From positions 310,001 through 374,000 of the forward strand of contig JAIUCV010000227.1 of assembly GCA_026724425.1 (NCBI GenBank): a DNA stretch of 64,000 nucleotides, read 5' to 3'. The stretch comes from Erythrophleum ivorense. Its lineage: Eukaryota; Streptophyta; Magnoliopsida; Fabales; Fabaceae. Below the pieces are notes generated by a model that was not told the DNA's origin, searched no databases, and saw only the letters and a list, made by a program, of their open reading frames with translations. The stretch's first letter is position 1, and each line of letters starts with the position of its first letter. This document shows positions 36,115 through 47,800 of the stretch, one piece after another. Made by a program: the position numbers and the translations under genes.

Positions 36115-38855
36115 TGGTTAGAAGACTAAGAGATAACCTCCCAAGTAGCCATGTTAGGGGATACTTTTGAGGAATAACAAAAATGTTATGAAAGTAGAAA
36201 ATGTGATTTTAAGTGATCTCTTAATTAGTCTTCTAATTGAATCTTTGGTTCTTACTAAAGAAAATTAAGAAGATTTTGCAGGGTGATTTAAATATTTAGA
36301 GGCTTCCAAAATTGTTCATAGAATTAAAATTGGAGTTTTTAACTATGTAAGCCAAAGCATGTATGTCAATGAAACCTTTGGTTAAGGAGTCTCATGCTTT
36401 CAAATGGAAGAGACACCTAATGCGGCCAAAGACTACTTAGCCAAGAAAGAAAGGAACTAAGGCAATTATCTTTTTAACACCTATGATTAGGTTTTGCTAT
36501 AAAATTAGACTAAGAATTTTAAACTTAATGCTTTTTAAGAGTTAGTGCTTTTTAAGAGGCAACCAAGGTTTTTATTTATAACTGTGTTATAAACAATATT
36601 GCATTTTTATTTCTAGTGATTTTCTATGGTTTTGTTTCAGATATGTCAAGTGAGAGAGCCTTTAAGCCTACCTAAGTGGATCAGTGAAGCCGCGTGCAAC
36701 AATTCAAGCTTGCATAAAAAAAAATCTGAAAAGTAAGAGTTGAAGAAGAAATTTTGATTGAAAAAGGAAGTTTTTAAAATCTTCTCGTACCTGTGTTGTC
36801 TTTCCCATTCTTAATTGTGTTAAAATGAGCATGTTTGGGGCTTGGACATTGAGTGAGATTCAGAATAGTATGAAAACAAGAATATATGGGGGTAACAGAA
36901 ATGTTGGCCACGCAACGCCCCCTTTAACACTGCGGCACCTATATTTAGAAGTTGGTCCTGAATGCATTCTGCTGCGGCTCCCCCTTGTAGCCCCGCGGTG
37001 CCTTTCATAAAATTAAAAAGGTTGGTAGCGGGACAATTCACGCCGCGACTCGCCCCCATGTAGTGTTGTAGCGCCACACTCGAGAGGTGCCCCAGAATGC
37101 TAGGAGTCCCGGCGTCGAAATGCGGCATCACGGCGTCACTCGGAAAAAGGACCAAGACCCATGACCCATACCCAAACCCACCAACTAAACCCGTGACCCG
37201 ATTAATATAAGTCCCCAACCCATTTTCCCATTTCGGAAACTGGATTTCTCTATCGCTCAACATGTTCCCCTATTCTGCATCGTCGAAGCCTTAAAGCCGT
37301 CGTCCCTCCCAGCGAGCTCCACCTCTTTTTGATCTATTTTCTGGCGAATCCCACTGATTTCCTCTATTCTAATACATCTTCCTCTATTCCTCTCTTATTT
37401 TTGACCAATCCCCAACATTTTCCCTTGTCATCATATGCCTCCCTCGGCTTAACACCCTTCGCCACTCCCAACTGCATTTTTCTGGCCAAACGCCCTTTGC
37501 CGCTTCCAACTGCGTTTTTCTGGCCAAACTCATCATTCACTACTGTCAAACCCCCATTTTGGCCACTCCCCTCATTTTCCCCTTAATTTCGGCCAACTCC
37601 CACATTTCTCCTGTCTTATTCCTCACGTAACATCATACGCCACCATCTCTCCTCCATTATAGGCTTTACGCAGCTGTAAGAAGGGGCATCTCGTATTTTC
37701 ACCCAAGTATTGCACGTGGGGTAGGGATCTTAGTTTGTATTCAAAGAGCCTCTGTTTCCCTTACCTTTTCCACTCAGCATTCAAGTAAAACTTTCCATCT
37801 TTGTTTGTTGAAAAGGCTGAGAATGAATGCTAGGGCAAGGGTTGATTGAGTAATATAGTGTATTTACCCTTGAGTATGTTATAAGATCCATGGATACTTG
37901 GTTTTTCTATTCTAACTCGGCCATGTACTTGCCCTTTAGTTTCTATTATGTTGTTTAATGGCTCAACTTGCGAATTGGAAAATTCTTGATGTTGACAACC
38001 ATAGCTATTATGTTATTGCCTCAACTGTTTTGCTTAAGAGCTTAGGTTGCAATGTGGCTTTACTTATGAACTAGTTGTCTATGATCTAAGTTAAAATCCA
38101 TAGCCAATTTGTACTGCTTGTATTTCCTAGTTGACAATGCAGTGGTAGCGTTGTGGATTTATTGAACTACTAATCTCATAGCTTGACTTCTTTGACATGG
38201 ATTAAAATTATGAATTGGGTTACTAGATGATGTTTAATTGACTGCTTTGGGTGTGAGTTTCATTGTGTTCAATGGAAATTATGACCCCTTCTGATCTTCA
38301 GTAAAACACTTCCCTAAGTAAATGGTCTCATGACTGAGTTGGAGTAGATTTTGTGTTGAGAACTTTAGTTATTCTTGTGGTCCCTTTGTGGCATTGTCAA
38401 TTGTGCTTCACTTAATTTAAATCACTCTTACACTCAACTAGTTATCTGAGAAGGATTGGGGCTTAAACCATACTGAGCATTTTGCATTTGGGTTGTTTTC
38501 TGTGCAATAAGTTCCATGTTCTAAGCTGTCCTCTTTGTGTTAAATCTGCCTCTGTCTACTGTGCTTGTTGTGCTAAACTAGCCATTCTGAGTTGGTAACT
38601 TGCTTGTGGTTTCTAATTTATAATTTTGGTCTATAAATAGATTGCAAGGGCTAAAAGTTTTTAGTTTCTGAGTGGGTTGTTCTGTCTTTAATTGTCATCT
38701 AAATTTTTATCTGCACACTATTCTGCATTTGCCCTTCGGGACTATCTTGTTATATGTGATTATGCTAATATGATATGATGTGCTAGATTGGTTGTGATTT
38801 TGGTTCATGTACCTACTAAACTTAGCCTGATTAATTCTCTTTTCAGGTACATAAG
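36115..38855 (+). other. Internal Athila region, pol lost, GC-rich patch
   Basis: There is no recognisable protease, reverse transcriptase or integrase. The stretch 36,890-37,220 is strikingly GC- and CpG-rich for this window (words such as GCCGCGACTCGCCCCC and CCCCGCGGTGCC). It is followed by pyrimidine-rich sequence to about 37,620. It then runs AT-rich to a splice-acceptor-like TTCTCTTTTCAGGTAC at about 38,835-38,850, just before the ORF2 start. Confidence 0.55.
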
Positions 38856-39650
38856 ATGGCTCCCAAGAAAAAGGCCAGAACAGAAGCTTCCTCTTTGTTG
38901 AGCACCTTTGACAGGGCTAGATTTATGTCTCCTGGGGCCCAAGAATGTTACACTGATGTAAGTTTTCACAAATTACTGATCTAGGAGCGGGGGTTTAGCA
39001 TTCAACTGACCCACAATGAAGCCATACACCAAGAGATTCATAACCATCATAAGGGTAGCTTGGTTTGCATCCTTTAGGCAGCTATGGTGCTGGTGGTCAT
39101 AGAATCACCATCCTACCTTGAAGGCAAGTGCACCATATGGAGGTGCAAGGTGCCTATTAATGAGGTGGCTATCCGACACTTGTACTACTTGCCCATGGTC
39201 TCAGATTGTGAATTCAGCTTGTTTATGGTGGACAATGAAGGACATGACCTTGATGATGTGGTTAATGTCCTCATAAAGCAAGGTTGCAACCACTGGAAGT
39301 TATTGAGAGGTGTGTTGGTATCCATCCATTAGAGCAACCTTAACAGAGTGGCTTGTGCATGGCCCACTTCACGTGCACCAACTTGATTCCAGTCATGCAT
39401 ATGAGTGATATAATAAAGGAGCAGGCGGTCCTTATTTATCTGATTATGATAAGAGAGTGTTGTTGATGTGGGATATGTTATCACTAAGAATATAAATAGG
39501 GTCTTCCAATTGTCCTCTTCGAGCTTGGACCACACACAACGCATTACATCATTGCATGCCTAAGCTGGAGTCCATTGGGAATCACATGAGGAGGCTTTTT
39601 CACCAAAGCAATTACTGACCATCTAATTGATTAAGAAGATGGGGGGCTTC
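38856..39650 (+). pseudogene. Athila ORF2 (env-position) pseudogene
   Basis: The start ATG 38,856 opens MAPKKKARTEASS with a basic, nuclear-signal-like cluster. It continues FDRARFMSPGAQECY, stop, ERGFSIQLTHNEAI, stop, then the longest piece: KCTIWRCKVPINEVAIRHLY, SLFMVDNEGHDLDD and GCNHWKLLRGVLV. All of this is one frame up to 39,332. Homology continues in a second frame (CTNLIPVMHMSDIIKEQAVL at about 39,370-39,430) and a third (VDVGYVITKNINRVFQLSSS). This is the 'putative plant transposon protein' domain (Pfam PF20167 type, from memory) found after pol in Athila-like elements. Its role is unknown. Two frameshifts and several stops make it dead. Confidence 0.7.
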
Positions 39651-41639
39651 GATAACTAGGATGATGAGCCAGCATCACTACCCTCTCCACCTCCTTCACC
39701 ACATGTGCCACACCTATAGCAGACACGAGATGATATTTATGCCTCGGTGGAGTAGACAAGATGACACTCCTTGGAGATGCACCATTGGTAATATCATGCA
39801 TCTCCACATACAATGCTAGCTAGAGACAGTCATGTCCTAGAACGATTTAGAGGTTGCTACTATCCTTCCATCACCAAACTTTTTGCAGGTTTTGCCAGCA
39901 CTAGATGCCCCACACCCCAATGACTCACTCGTCCATACCCCAGAGGACGCCCCTCCCACATCATTTCCATGTTTCTTATTGTCATTTTCATTTCTACATG
40001 TTATATTGTCATTTCAAAACTTTATCAAATGTTTCTAGTCATTTGTTTACATTCAGTCAGTACTTTTAGTTACTTTATTGCATATTACAGTTTAGTTCTC
40101 ATCTCACTTTCTTGTCTTCTTTGTTTTAAGAAATGTATATATTCTCTCTAGGTACAGCTCAGGCACATCATGACTTTTTTTGTTGAAATCTAAGGAACTG
40201 TACTCAAGGGTGTCTATTTATCCTGTCTATTTATCCCCTGCCCTTTTTGTCTTTGGTTTTAGTTGCTTGCCAACATTGGGGACAATGTTGAGTTTAATTT
40301 TTGGGGTTGAATGGTAGTTTAAGGCAATGGGATCAAATAACATGAAGTCTTGTGCTTGAACTTTTAATTTGTCACTTTTCTTTTTAAGCTTTATTTTATC
40401 TAGTTTGCTTGCCTGCTTGTTGGAATTTATGTCTATTTACAATGAAAGTAGTGTTATGATCAAGATATGTTTAGTAGGAATTCAATGTCAATTATGCTTT
40501 GTGCTAAGTTCAAGTATGTAATGCTTTCAATTTTCTAGCAATTTTGAAAAATTTTGCACACTACTAGCTAGACATAGTTCGAATGCATATGTTAGAAGAA
40601 TTTTTTTTTTTGTAATTTAAATTACATGTTCAATCTCAACCTTAGCGCTCTAAAACCTACCTTATAATCTCTCAAAGCGTATTCTTAGGTATTGCATCAT
40701 TTTGAAAAATGATATAGGCATTTATTTGCAGTGATTGTACCTTTCAAAGTTGGCATGTGTATAATTATACTAGCACTTGAACCTTATTTGAGCCTACTTT
40801 AAAGAAACTGTATGATTTTGTGATTTGTTGATTTATCCAATTTCACATCTAGCTTGTTCAGCCTAAAAAACCAATAATGTTCCTATATCTTGAGAAAACT
40901 TTTGCTCACTTGCTTGGAAAAAGAAGTTGGGGTTGAATGAAGAGTTATTGAAATATTAAATGCTCATGTGTGGTAGATAAAGTATGCCTTATGGTTTCTG
41001 TTCTTCCCCTCCTTCTGAACTAGAACTACACACATATATATATATATATGTTTTATTAAAAGAGAGAGAGAGAGATACATAGTGCGCTTTAAAGAGCAAA
41101 ATAAAGTTATGAAATTTGTATTAGAGGCTAAAAAGACCTAAGTTTGGGGGAAGGTGAAAAGAAAAAGAAGAAGTGGTTCAAGATGAAGAAAAAATGAGAA
41201 CTAGAATGAGAGAGTGATTTCATTGTGCATTGTGCTCTGATGTAAATTTTCTCAAGGTTGTTGCATTGTTGCATATTCATTTTTGTCAGTCATAGTCTTA
41301 GCCATGTTATAAACCTGAAAGTCCTATTGATCTTAGGATTGTGTGATGCCTAATTTAGTAGAGGGAAAGGAAAAAGACAATCATATGAAATTCTTACGTT
41401 TGAGATTGTTTTATACATTTTGGAGTGCAAAAAAGTTGATTTTGACACTTGCATAAAGATGATTGTCTGGCCTAGCACATGCACATTTCAAAATTGTTGG
41501 AAAAACTAATATTATATTTAGAACTTTGTTTTGATATTCATGTTGGAGATATTTTTTGATGCAGCACTAGATGATTTTATCAGGTGTGAAATTTGAGTAA
41601 GCATGTAGTTATTCTAGTTTCTTTTTTTGATTTGTTTTA
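39651..41639 (+). other. Athila 3' untranslated region
   Basis: It begins with a proline-rich tail (reading PASLPSPPPSPHVPH near 39,670-39,710), the end of ORF2. It then becomes non-coding. It contains the family word ACATTGGGGACAATGTTGAG at 40,273-40,292 followed by a T/G-rich run, and a TA microsatellite plus GA run at about 41,036-41,076. Confidence 0.6.
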
Positions 41640-41673
41640 CTCAAGGACGAGTAAAAGTTCGAGCTTAGAGGTG
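41640..41673 (+). promoter_or_regulatory. Polypurine-tract region of the Athila remnant
   Basis: CTCAAGGACGAGTAAAAG continues into GAGCTTAGAGGTG directly before the LTR. Athila and Cyclops elements have the same 'ACTCAAGGACGAG' lead-in followed by a G-rich tract, where plus-strand synthesis is primed. Confidence 0.65.
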
Positions 41674-43038
41674 TGTTAACTTCTATTTAGTCATGTTATT
41701 TTGCACAATTTTACTCAGAAATAGGTGCTAAGTTGTCTAATTATATAGTAAGCATATCTTATTTTAAAAAAAATATGTATAGCTAGTGTATATAGCTTTA
41801 CACTTAATTTTTATACTAAAGATGACAAGTTTTTGCTTAATTTTGGATAATTCATGAATTGATCATGCTTTAACCTTTTTTGTGAGTTGTAAATACTTTA
41901 AGAATTTAAGTTAGATTTATCTTGAAGCTAGATCCTTGACAACCTAAAGCTAAGACACGACAAGAATGCAATTTGGAAGAAATTTGGGTTTGGCACTGCT
42001 ATGCCATATCGTATCTTCGCAATGCCACTATGAAAATTTTAATCCCCCAAACAAAACAAATGGTGCTATGACACCATTTTCATATAACCAAATGTAGTCA
42101 TTTTGGGCTCCACCTTTTGCTAGGTTTTAAGTCATATCCTTATTCCTTGACTTTGGTCATCATTCTGGACTATTTTGGGGTTTGAGGAGTAGGTTAGAGC
42201 ATCTTGGGAGTGGAAAAGAGCTTTGGGCTATAAGAGAAGCAAAGATCATTTCCTATTTTTCTCTATTCCTTCTTTTTTCTTTGTATTTCATGATGTTTCT
42301 ACTGTTTCCTTTGATTTTGATATTGGATTATATTGTATTTATGAGTTAAACATCTTAATCTAAGGTTATGGGATTATGTAGTATGTTGTAGTTACTTATT
42401 TTACTTGTAATTTATAAGATGATTTGTTTACTTATTCCTTGTTCTTCATGCCTTTAGGTGAGTGGAAACGATTAGATGATTTGAGTAAGTTAAATGATCT
42501 TGGTAAAGGGATTTTAGGACTAGACCATGGATTGCATAATATGGGTTTATGAAACTTTTAATATTAAGTAGATTGATTCGTTTGTAATATAGGAATATAT
42601 TTACCATCTTCACATAGTCAAATTAGGACTTGTTCTTGATTAAGACTTCTGAACAATTGCATAAAGAATTATGAATTGGTTAGCTAAATATCTTTAGGTA
42701 ATTTGAAAGATACTTGTGAGTAAATTAGAGTTTTGTGTTAGCAAAGATCATTATTAAAAGCAACGTGCAGAGATGTTGATTGGTTTCCTATGAAATGATA
42801 CGGGGAATTAGAATTCTAAACCTTTTGTTTCCCATTTTAGTCTGGAGTCATGTTTTTCCTTTTATTTTGTTGTTTTTATGTTTTTAGTTTAGTTTAATTC
42901 CTTATTATCCTTATTATTTGCTTGATTCGGATTAAGGTACATAATTTTAGTAGTGACAAATCCTCATGGAAATAATATTTTATTCATCATTATATTACTT
43001 GTTAATATATATACTTGCACGTATGCTTTTGTAGCGCA
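41674..43038 (+). repeat. 3' LTR of the Athila remnant
   Basis: About 1,365 bp, starting TGTTAACTTC immediately after the polypurine region and ending TTGTAGCGCA. The last part (AAGGTACATAATTTTAGTAG, then ATACTTGCACGTATGC) resembles the conserved 3' ends of Athila LTRs. The 5 bp after it are ATAAC. The matching left duplication is unavailable because the 5' end is gone. There is a 1-2 base uncertainty in the start. Confidence 0.7.
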
Positions 43039-43518
43039 ATAACCTGAAATATGGTAAAGGAGTTGAACTTGCACCCTGCAATATGGAATTTGAGCGTGCA
43101 ATCTTTCTGGTTAATAGGGCTATTACACAATCTACTAATATCATGGAAAATGCTAGCAAAACATACTAAGGTGGTGCATAATGTGCAAAATCCATGAGGC
43201 ACAAGTGAAGGAGCAATAAATTGAAATATATCTCAGAAAAATTATGCTACAAAGTCCTGTGTGTAGTGTAAAGATGTCAACAATTAAATTCAAGAGACCT
43301 TGCAGGTCATTGAACACCAAAGGTCTTTGAGCTTCACAAAAGTTGTCTAGCTTCTGGACTTCTAAAATGGACACGTCTTTTTTTTTTTTCTATTTTTCTA
43401 TTTTATGCAATTTCATTTTTTATTTTTTGCTTGTTTATCTTTTAGTTTAGCTAAGTAGTTTTAATGTTGTTTTAAGCCTTGCTTTTCCTTACATAAAAAA
43501 AATATTTAGTTTGAACTA
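43039..43518. other. Flank between Athila LTR and mariner element
   Basis: No gene is recognised. A T-rich run at 43,378-43,400 follows a stretch with one short open frame each way. The last two bases (43,517-43,518) are the TA target of the mariner-like element. Confidence 0.5.
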
Positions 43519-43543
43519 CTCCCTCTGGTCTTGATTATAAGGG
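43519..43543 (+). repeat. Left terminal inverted repeat of the mariner element
   Basis: It starts CTCCCTCTGGTCTTGATTAT and is followed by AAGGG. It is preceded by TA and pairs with 51,780-51,804. Confidence 0.85.
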
Positions 43544-43795
43544 AATATTGTGTATTCTTGGTCCAAAATATAAGGGAAGAAAAATATTATTCGATGCATT
43601 CATTGTAATTATTCCCTATCTACCCTTATTTAAATTCTGTACTTTCACGATGTGGCGTTTTGCTTCTCTGATACATTAATGCACGTGGGTTAAACTTTTT
43701 CCAACAAAATGAATTACTCATTGATCGTGGTCCTTCATTAGCAGCGTGTGTATAACTTAAAGGTCGTGGTCCTTCATCAGGCAAAACCATTTGCG

Positions 43796-44203
43796 ATGGA
43801 GATAGGTGAGTTTTCAAATGAAGTTGCTGTGGATTCCTCTGTCATTGTCGAGGATTCATTTGAGAGGAATGGTCATTCCAACAACGGTGAAGATGTTCAT
43901 TTTCCTGACAAAGTGCAATCAGACCATGAAGAGCAGTTGAGCGAGAAGAAAATGACTAAACCTGATGCCATTATTTGTGGAACAACTAATGGCTGTAAGA
44001 GTAGCCAACTTTTTGATCTTAACAAAATACCCAATGCAGTTGCTACTGAGAACAATCTTGATGATTTCAAACAATCCGCTGGCAAGTATATGTTTGACTT
44101 GAACAACTTCCTTGACGAAGGATGCGACTTCGGTTATGAGAATGGCCACATGAACAAAGTTGTTATGACAATGATCCAGATTTATGTGAAAGGCTTCTTC
44201 TGA
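43796..44203 (+). CDS. Unrecognised ORF with two DLN motifs
   Basis: This is an intact open frame of about 135 codons if started at ATG 43,796 (MEIGEFSNEVAVDSSV). A longer frame from 43,748 adds 16 residues without homology that I can see. It is acidic and hydrophilic, and it carries QLFDLNKIPNAV and, 36 residues later, MFDLNNFLDEGCDFGY. DLNKIP fits the plant DLNxxP (EAR-type) repression motif. FDLN motifs also occur in the N-terminal part of plant mariner transposases, including the opposite end of this element (FDLNEPP at about 51,020). It may therefore be an inverted transposase N-terminal exon or a captured host fragment. Its reading direction is opposite to the transposase. Whether it is expressed is unknown. 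Confidence 0.35.
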   Translation: MEIGEFSNEVAVDSSVIVEDSFERNGHSNNGEDVHFPDKVQSDHEEQLSEKKMTKPDAIICGTTNGCKSSQLFDLNKIPNAVATENNLDDFKQSAGKYMFDLNNFLDEGCDFGYENGHMNKVVMTMIQIYVKGFF

Positions 44204-45905
44204 GCATAGTGTCATTTCCAAATCCTAGAATAAGTGTTTTTTGGTTTAATCATGAGAAACAAAGCATAAAAACTCATGGTTCTATAGATTCAAAGTATGC
44301 TTTTGCTGAAGGATGTTGCTTTTGCTTGCTGAATATGTTTCTCATTTTAATTCCCTATATTTGTGAATTTTCTACCCATAATCATTTGATTTTTGAATGA
44401 CTGCTATATAAATATTCTTTGATGTGTTTGAACCTGAAAAACAGAGCATAATCAGTACTAGTTGTTGGTTTAGTATAATATGTGTTAATTAGAATACGTA
44501 GCTTTTCCTTTCATGAAACAAATAATCAACTTCTAATAATTTTAAGGGAACCTATAAGAAAAAAATTACCCATTTCATTTCATGATGATGTTGTGTATAA
44601 ACATTCTATATTTGTCATCAAGAATATTGGTATTTGCATCGTGCCTTGGCCTTACCACACTCCCGAAGGCTTCTTCACTCACGCGATCTCAATGCCTGGA
44701 ACAAAGTGATCTAAGGTAGTCTTCCCGCATATGGCTTGGTGGTTCAAGCCTTCCAGTGGTATCAGGTTTACATATGAAATATCTAGATTTGGTGATATGA
44801 TCTAAGGCAGGGTCTTGCAAAAGAAAAACTAAAGTGTTAGAAGTCCAGCAATCTTGAAGCCATTGCTTCTTTCCCCAGGGTAACAGAACTCTTTCTATAG
44901 GATTTCTTTAGTGATTCTCCAGCAAGCGCACAAGCAGTTAGAATTTCATCGGCATTCGACATGAAGCTCTCGACTAACTAGGAGAGGGTTGAAGCTCCTC
45001 TCCCTATCATAGATAAAGAAGATTCCTATCATAGACGTTTCAGAAACAAAGTCTTTTTGCTTCTCGTTCATCAGTTGACTTTGCTGCTATCATAGATAAA
45101 GAAGATCCCCTTAAAAATGAGATTCCTTTTCTGTTTATGTGCAAGGTCTTCATTATGGGTCTGACTTTCTTTGGATTAAATCAACCTAATTCTCATGCTA
45201 GCTGTTATTTTCTATCTCAAATGAGTCGTGTTGTAGTACTTGGACTCTGCTCAACGCAATACAGAAAGGATGATAAGGTTTGTTGTAAGAAGTTTTTCTA
45301 CTCCATATTCACGAGCACCTTTCATGAACCTTGGAAAAAAATAGTAGAAAAGCGGGTGGTCCATAGAGCTTTGAATAACAAAAGGAAAAATAAAACAATG
45401 CAAAAGTTAGTGGTCCAAAAGCTTTGAATAACAAAAGTAACCAACAAAAGTGAAAAAAAAAAGCTGTAAAATCTGTTATGCTGCTTCCATGACATAAGCA
45501 ATGTTCTTGTGCCATATACTCCTACCAATGTTGATGTGCACCTTTAAGAAGAAAACTTGGAAGAAGGACTATTTCCTTTTAAGCTAGTCTTATTTCTTCC
45601 AATTGTTGGTTCCTCATCAACTTGGAAAATAAAAAAAAATTAAAAAGAAATGAGACATCAAGCTTATAATCAAAAAATAAAAACAAAAACAAATGATTAA
45701 ACAAATCCTTATAAAAGTAGTAGGAATAACATTAAAAACGAGACTAAATGATGCAAAATAAGTGAACCACATTACCAATAAAATATTGTGTGAATTAATT
45801 TAACAAAAAAATTCCAAAAAATAATGCACCTTCCCAATCTTATGAAGCTTCAACATTTTGTAAGTATTCAATAACTTCCTAAACTAGTGAATGATCACAT
45901 TTCAA
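44204..45905. other. Left non-coding part of the mariner element
   Basis: This is sequence beyond the 3' end of the transposase. It includes a direct repeat CTATCATAGATAAAGAAGAT at 45,003-45,022 and 45,091-45,110 (88 bp apart). It also has a shorter repeat 'agctttgaataacaaaag' near 45,367 and 45,419. The rest is unrecognised. The segment at 44,640-45,130 has a more balanced base composition than its surroundings and may be captured DNA. Confidence 0.45.
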
Positions 45906-46889
45906 TTAAAGTGGAAGTGCATTGTGGCTAAGCATCATGTTTTTCTTCATATGAGGAATTTTGTACTTGTTGGATCCTTTGATTTTCATGATTTCAACCA
46001 TGCAACTCTGAAGTGTAAGGAAAATTTTGTTTGATTCTTTTGTTGAAAAAGCATCAAACGATTTAACCACAACCTCAATTAGTTCATCAATTGTATTTGG
46101 TGCTTCTTTATGCTGTAGTGACTGAATGGCACTAAAAAAGCCTAAATCCAGTACATTCAAATCAGGGGAATTTAGGGGTTGACATGTTAAACAGATGTCA
46201 AACCCATCTTCAAAAGTTGCTTGACGAAATTCTTTATCATCTTCATCAACATGACATCTTGCATTATCCTGTTGTATGAATATTGTGTCCCCTATATCTT
46301 CTCTTGGCCATTTTTCTTTGATTGTTGGTAAAACTACATTAATCAAGAATGCTTTACTAACCTCTTTGGTGATAGAAGTGATTGGTTTTGTTTCTAATGT
46401 CCCTGTAGCTCTGTTCACACTTGTCCTTTGCGTTGGCACTTTCTTCACCATAGGAAACACACCAATTTTTCCAGAAAAAAGTTTCATTCCCTTCATCATC
46501 AAATCTAGGTCGAGCTACAACAACTAAAAACATAACCTTACCAATAAAATTTTTGCTCTTACATGTACGATGTGACTCATCATCTGCAAGCAAGTAATAA
46601 TTCATGGATTTTTTCGTCATATAAAACCACTTTTCATCTATGTGAACAATATTATACATGGTTTTAAATTGAGGATCATGAGGTATGCTACTTTCTTCAA
46701 GCATAGACAAGCAAAACTTGAGACGAGCTATCATATTCTAATCTTTCAAGTACGGCTTAAGTGCATTTGTATGTCGTCGAATAGCTCTATCTTTTTCAAA
46801 TCTTATCAATGTAGTTTTGCTAATATTCAAAGCATAAGCAAGAGATCGAAGAGTAGTCCACTTTGATAAAATTAGAATAATATTCTAAA
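45906..46889 (-). pseudogene. Mariner transposase, catalytic part (broken)
   Basis: Reading from 46,889 down: SKWTTLRSLAYALNISKTTL (the second helix-turn-helix), ALKPYLKD, a TAG stop (46,738-46,740), then IARLKFCLSMLEESSIPHD, VHIDEKWFYMTKKS with the first catalytic aspartate, and CKSKNFIGKVMFL. A one-base frameshift in a run of six T (plus-strand A run 46,475-46,480) moves the rest to another frame: GKIGVFPMVKKVP, IFIQQDNARCHV with the second aspartate, and QPLNSPDLNVLDLGFF, where the aspartate in NVLD is 39 residues after the second, the plant DD39D pattern. It ends normally (YKIPHMKKN) at 45,906. It is dead because of the stop, the frameshift and the insertion upstream. Confidence 0.9.
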
Positions 46890-47715
46890 CCGCAAATAAT
46901 GATGAGTCAAGGCCAGAGGTACCTTAAAATCGGGACCAAAATAGATGAAAAAAAAGGGGTTCCGAAGAGTCTCCGAAGTTAAGTATGAAGGAGTCAAGGA
47001 CTAAAATACAAAGAAAAGTTATAAGCAGGGCAAAATGTATAAATTTCCTGAAAGTTCAGGGAACCCTAGTTTCACCCTCTATTCGTGGCTTTAAGCATGA
47101 ATATCAAAAAATCGGGCAAGAATCTTAGAAATCCGTGACCCACGGTTAAACTCAGTTTGATGAGACGGGTCTAATGATGCCAAGTTGTCTGGATGGTCAG
47201 GCGGGATCAGGTCTGGGATCTGATTATCCCGATCAGTAGCCATGAGCAAAATAGAAAAAGGAAGTTGTAACAACTATAGAAATAGAAATAGTTAAAGGGC
47301 TAAGAAACTCTGAAGGAGTTTCAGGGACTAAATTGCAGCAAATGAAAATTTTATAGCACAATCATATTACAGAACGGTAAAAATTACACCTATAGACCTG
47401 GGTGTCTGATTGACACTGAAATTTATGATGATTGAGATTAAAGGCCCTTGATCCATGTTTGAAGCTCAGTATGGCCAGAAAGTAGAAGAAATAATATTCA
47501 TAAATTTTAGAAAGTCCAAAGGTATATATTGTACCGTAAAATCTTAATTGGGCCTAGACACCGATTTTTAGACTGCTGTAAGGCTCAATAGCTGATTCTA
47601 AAGGCCAACCAAAAGAGAAGAAAAGATATAATTAGGATTTTAGAGAAGATTAAACCCAAATATAAATATAAAATGAAAGGAAAAGAAGAAAAGGATTTTA
47701 GTGATTTTAAAGAAT

Positions 47716-47800
47716 TAACCATGATTAAGTTAGAAACTAACCATGGTTGAGTTAAAAGTTGACCATAGTTGAGTTAAGGCAGTTAACCATGGTTACTATT
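47716..47800 (+). repeat. Four short tandem repeats in the inserted LTR
   Basis: Diverged units of about 22 bp share the core TTAACCATGGTTGAGTTA. The core is itself palindromic (AACCATGGTT). Confidence 0.65.

Larger units (their letters stand above)
35553..43038 (+). mobile_element. Athila-type Ty3-gypsy remnant
   Basis: This plus-strand remnant has the Athila order: gag C-terminus (35,668-36,114), a long internal stretch, ORF2 in the env-like position (38,856 to about 39,650), the conserved pre-LTR word ACATTGGGGACAATGTTGAG (40,273), a polypurine-tract region (41,640-41,673) and a 3' LTR (41,674-43,038). The 5' LTR, the gag N-terminus and recognisable protease, RT and integrase motifs are missing. 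The element begins abruptly at the end of LTR copy P, so its 5' end was cut off or displaced. Confidence 0.78.

Noticed and set aside
36820..37263. 147-codon minus-strand frame over the GC-rich patch
   Set aside because: GC-rich sequence has few stops. No recognised domain, and it is antisense to the Athila element.
47091..47273. Minus-strand frame starting with MATDRDNQIPDL-like residues
   Set aside because: It lies across the internal-LTR junction of the inserted retrotransposon and is too short and motif-free to support.
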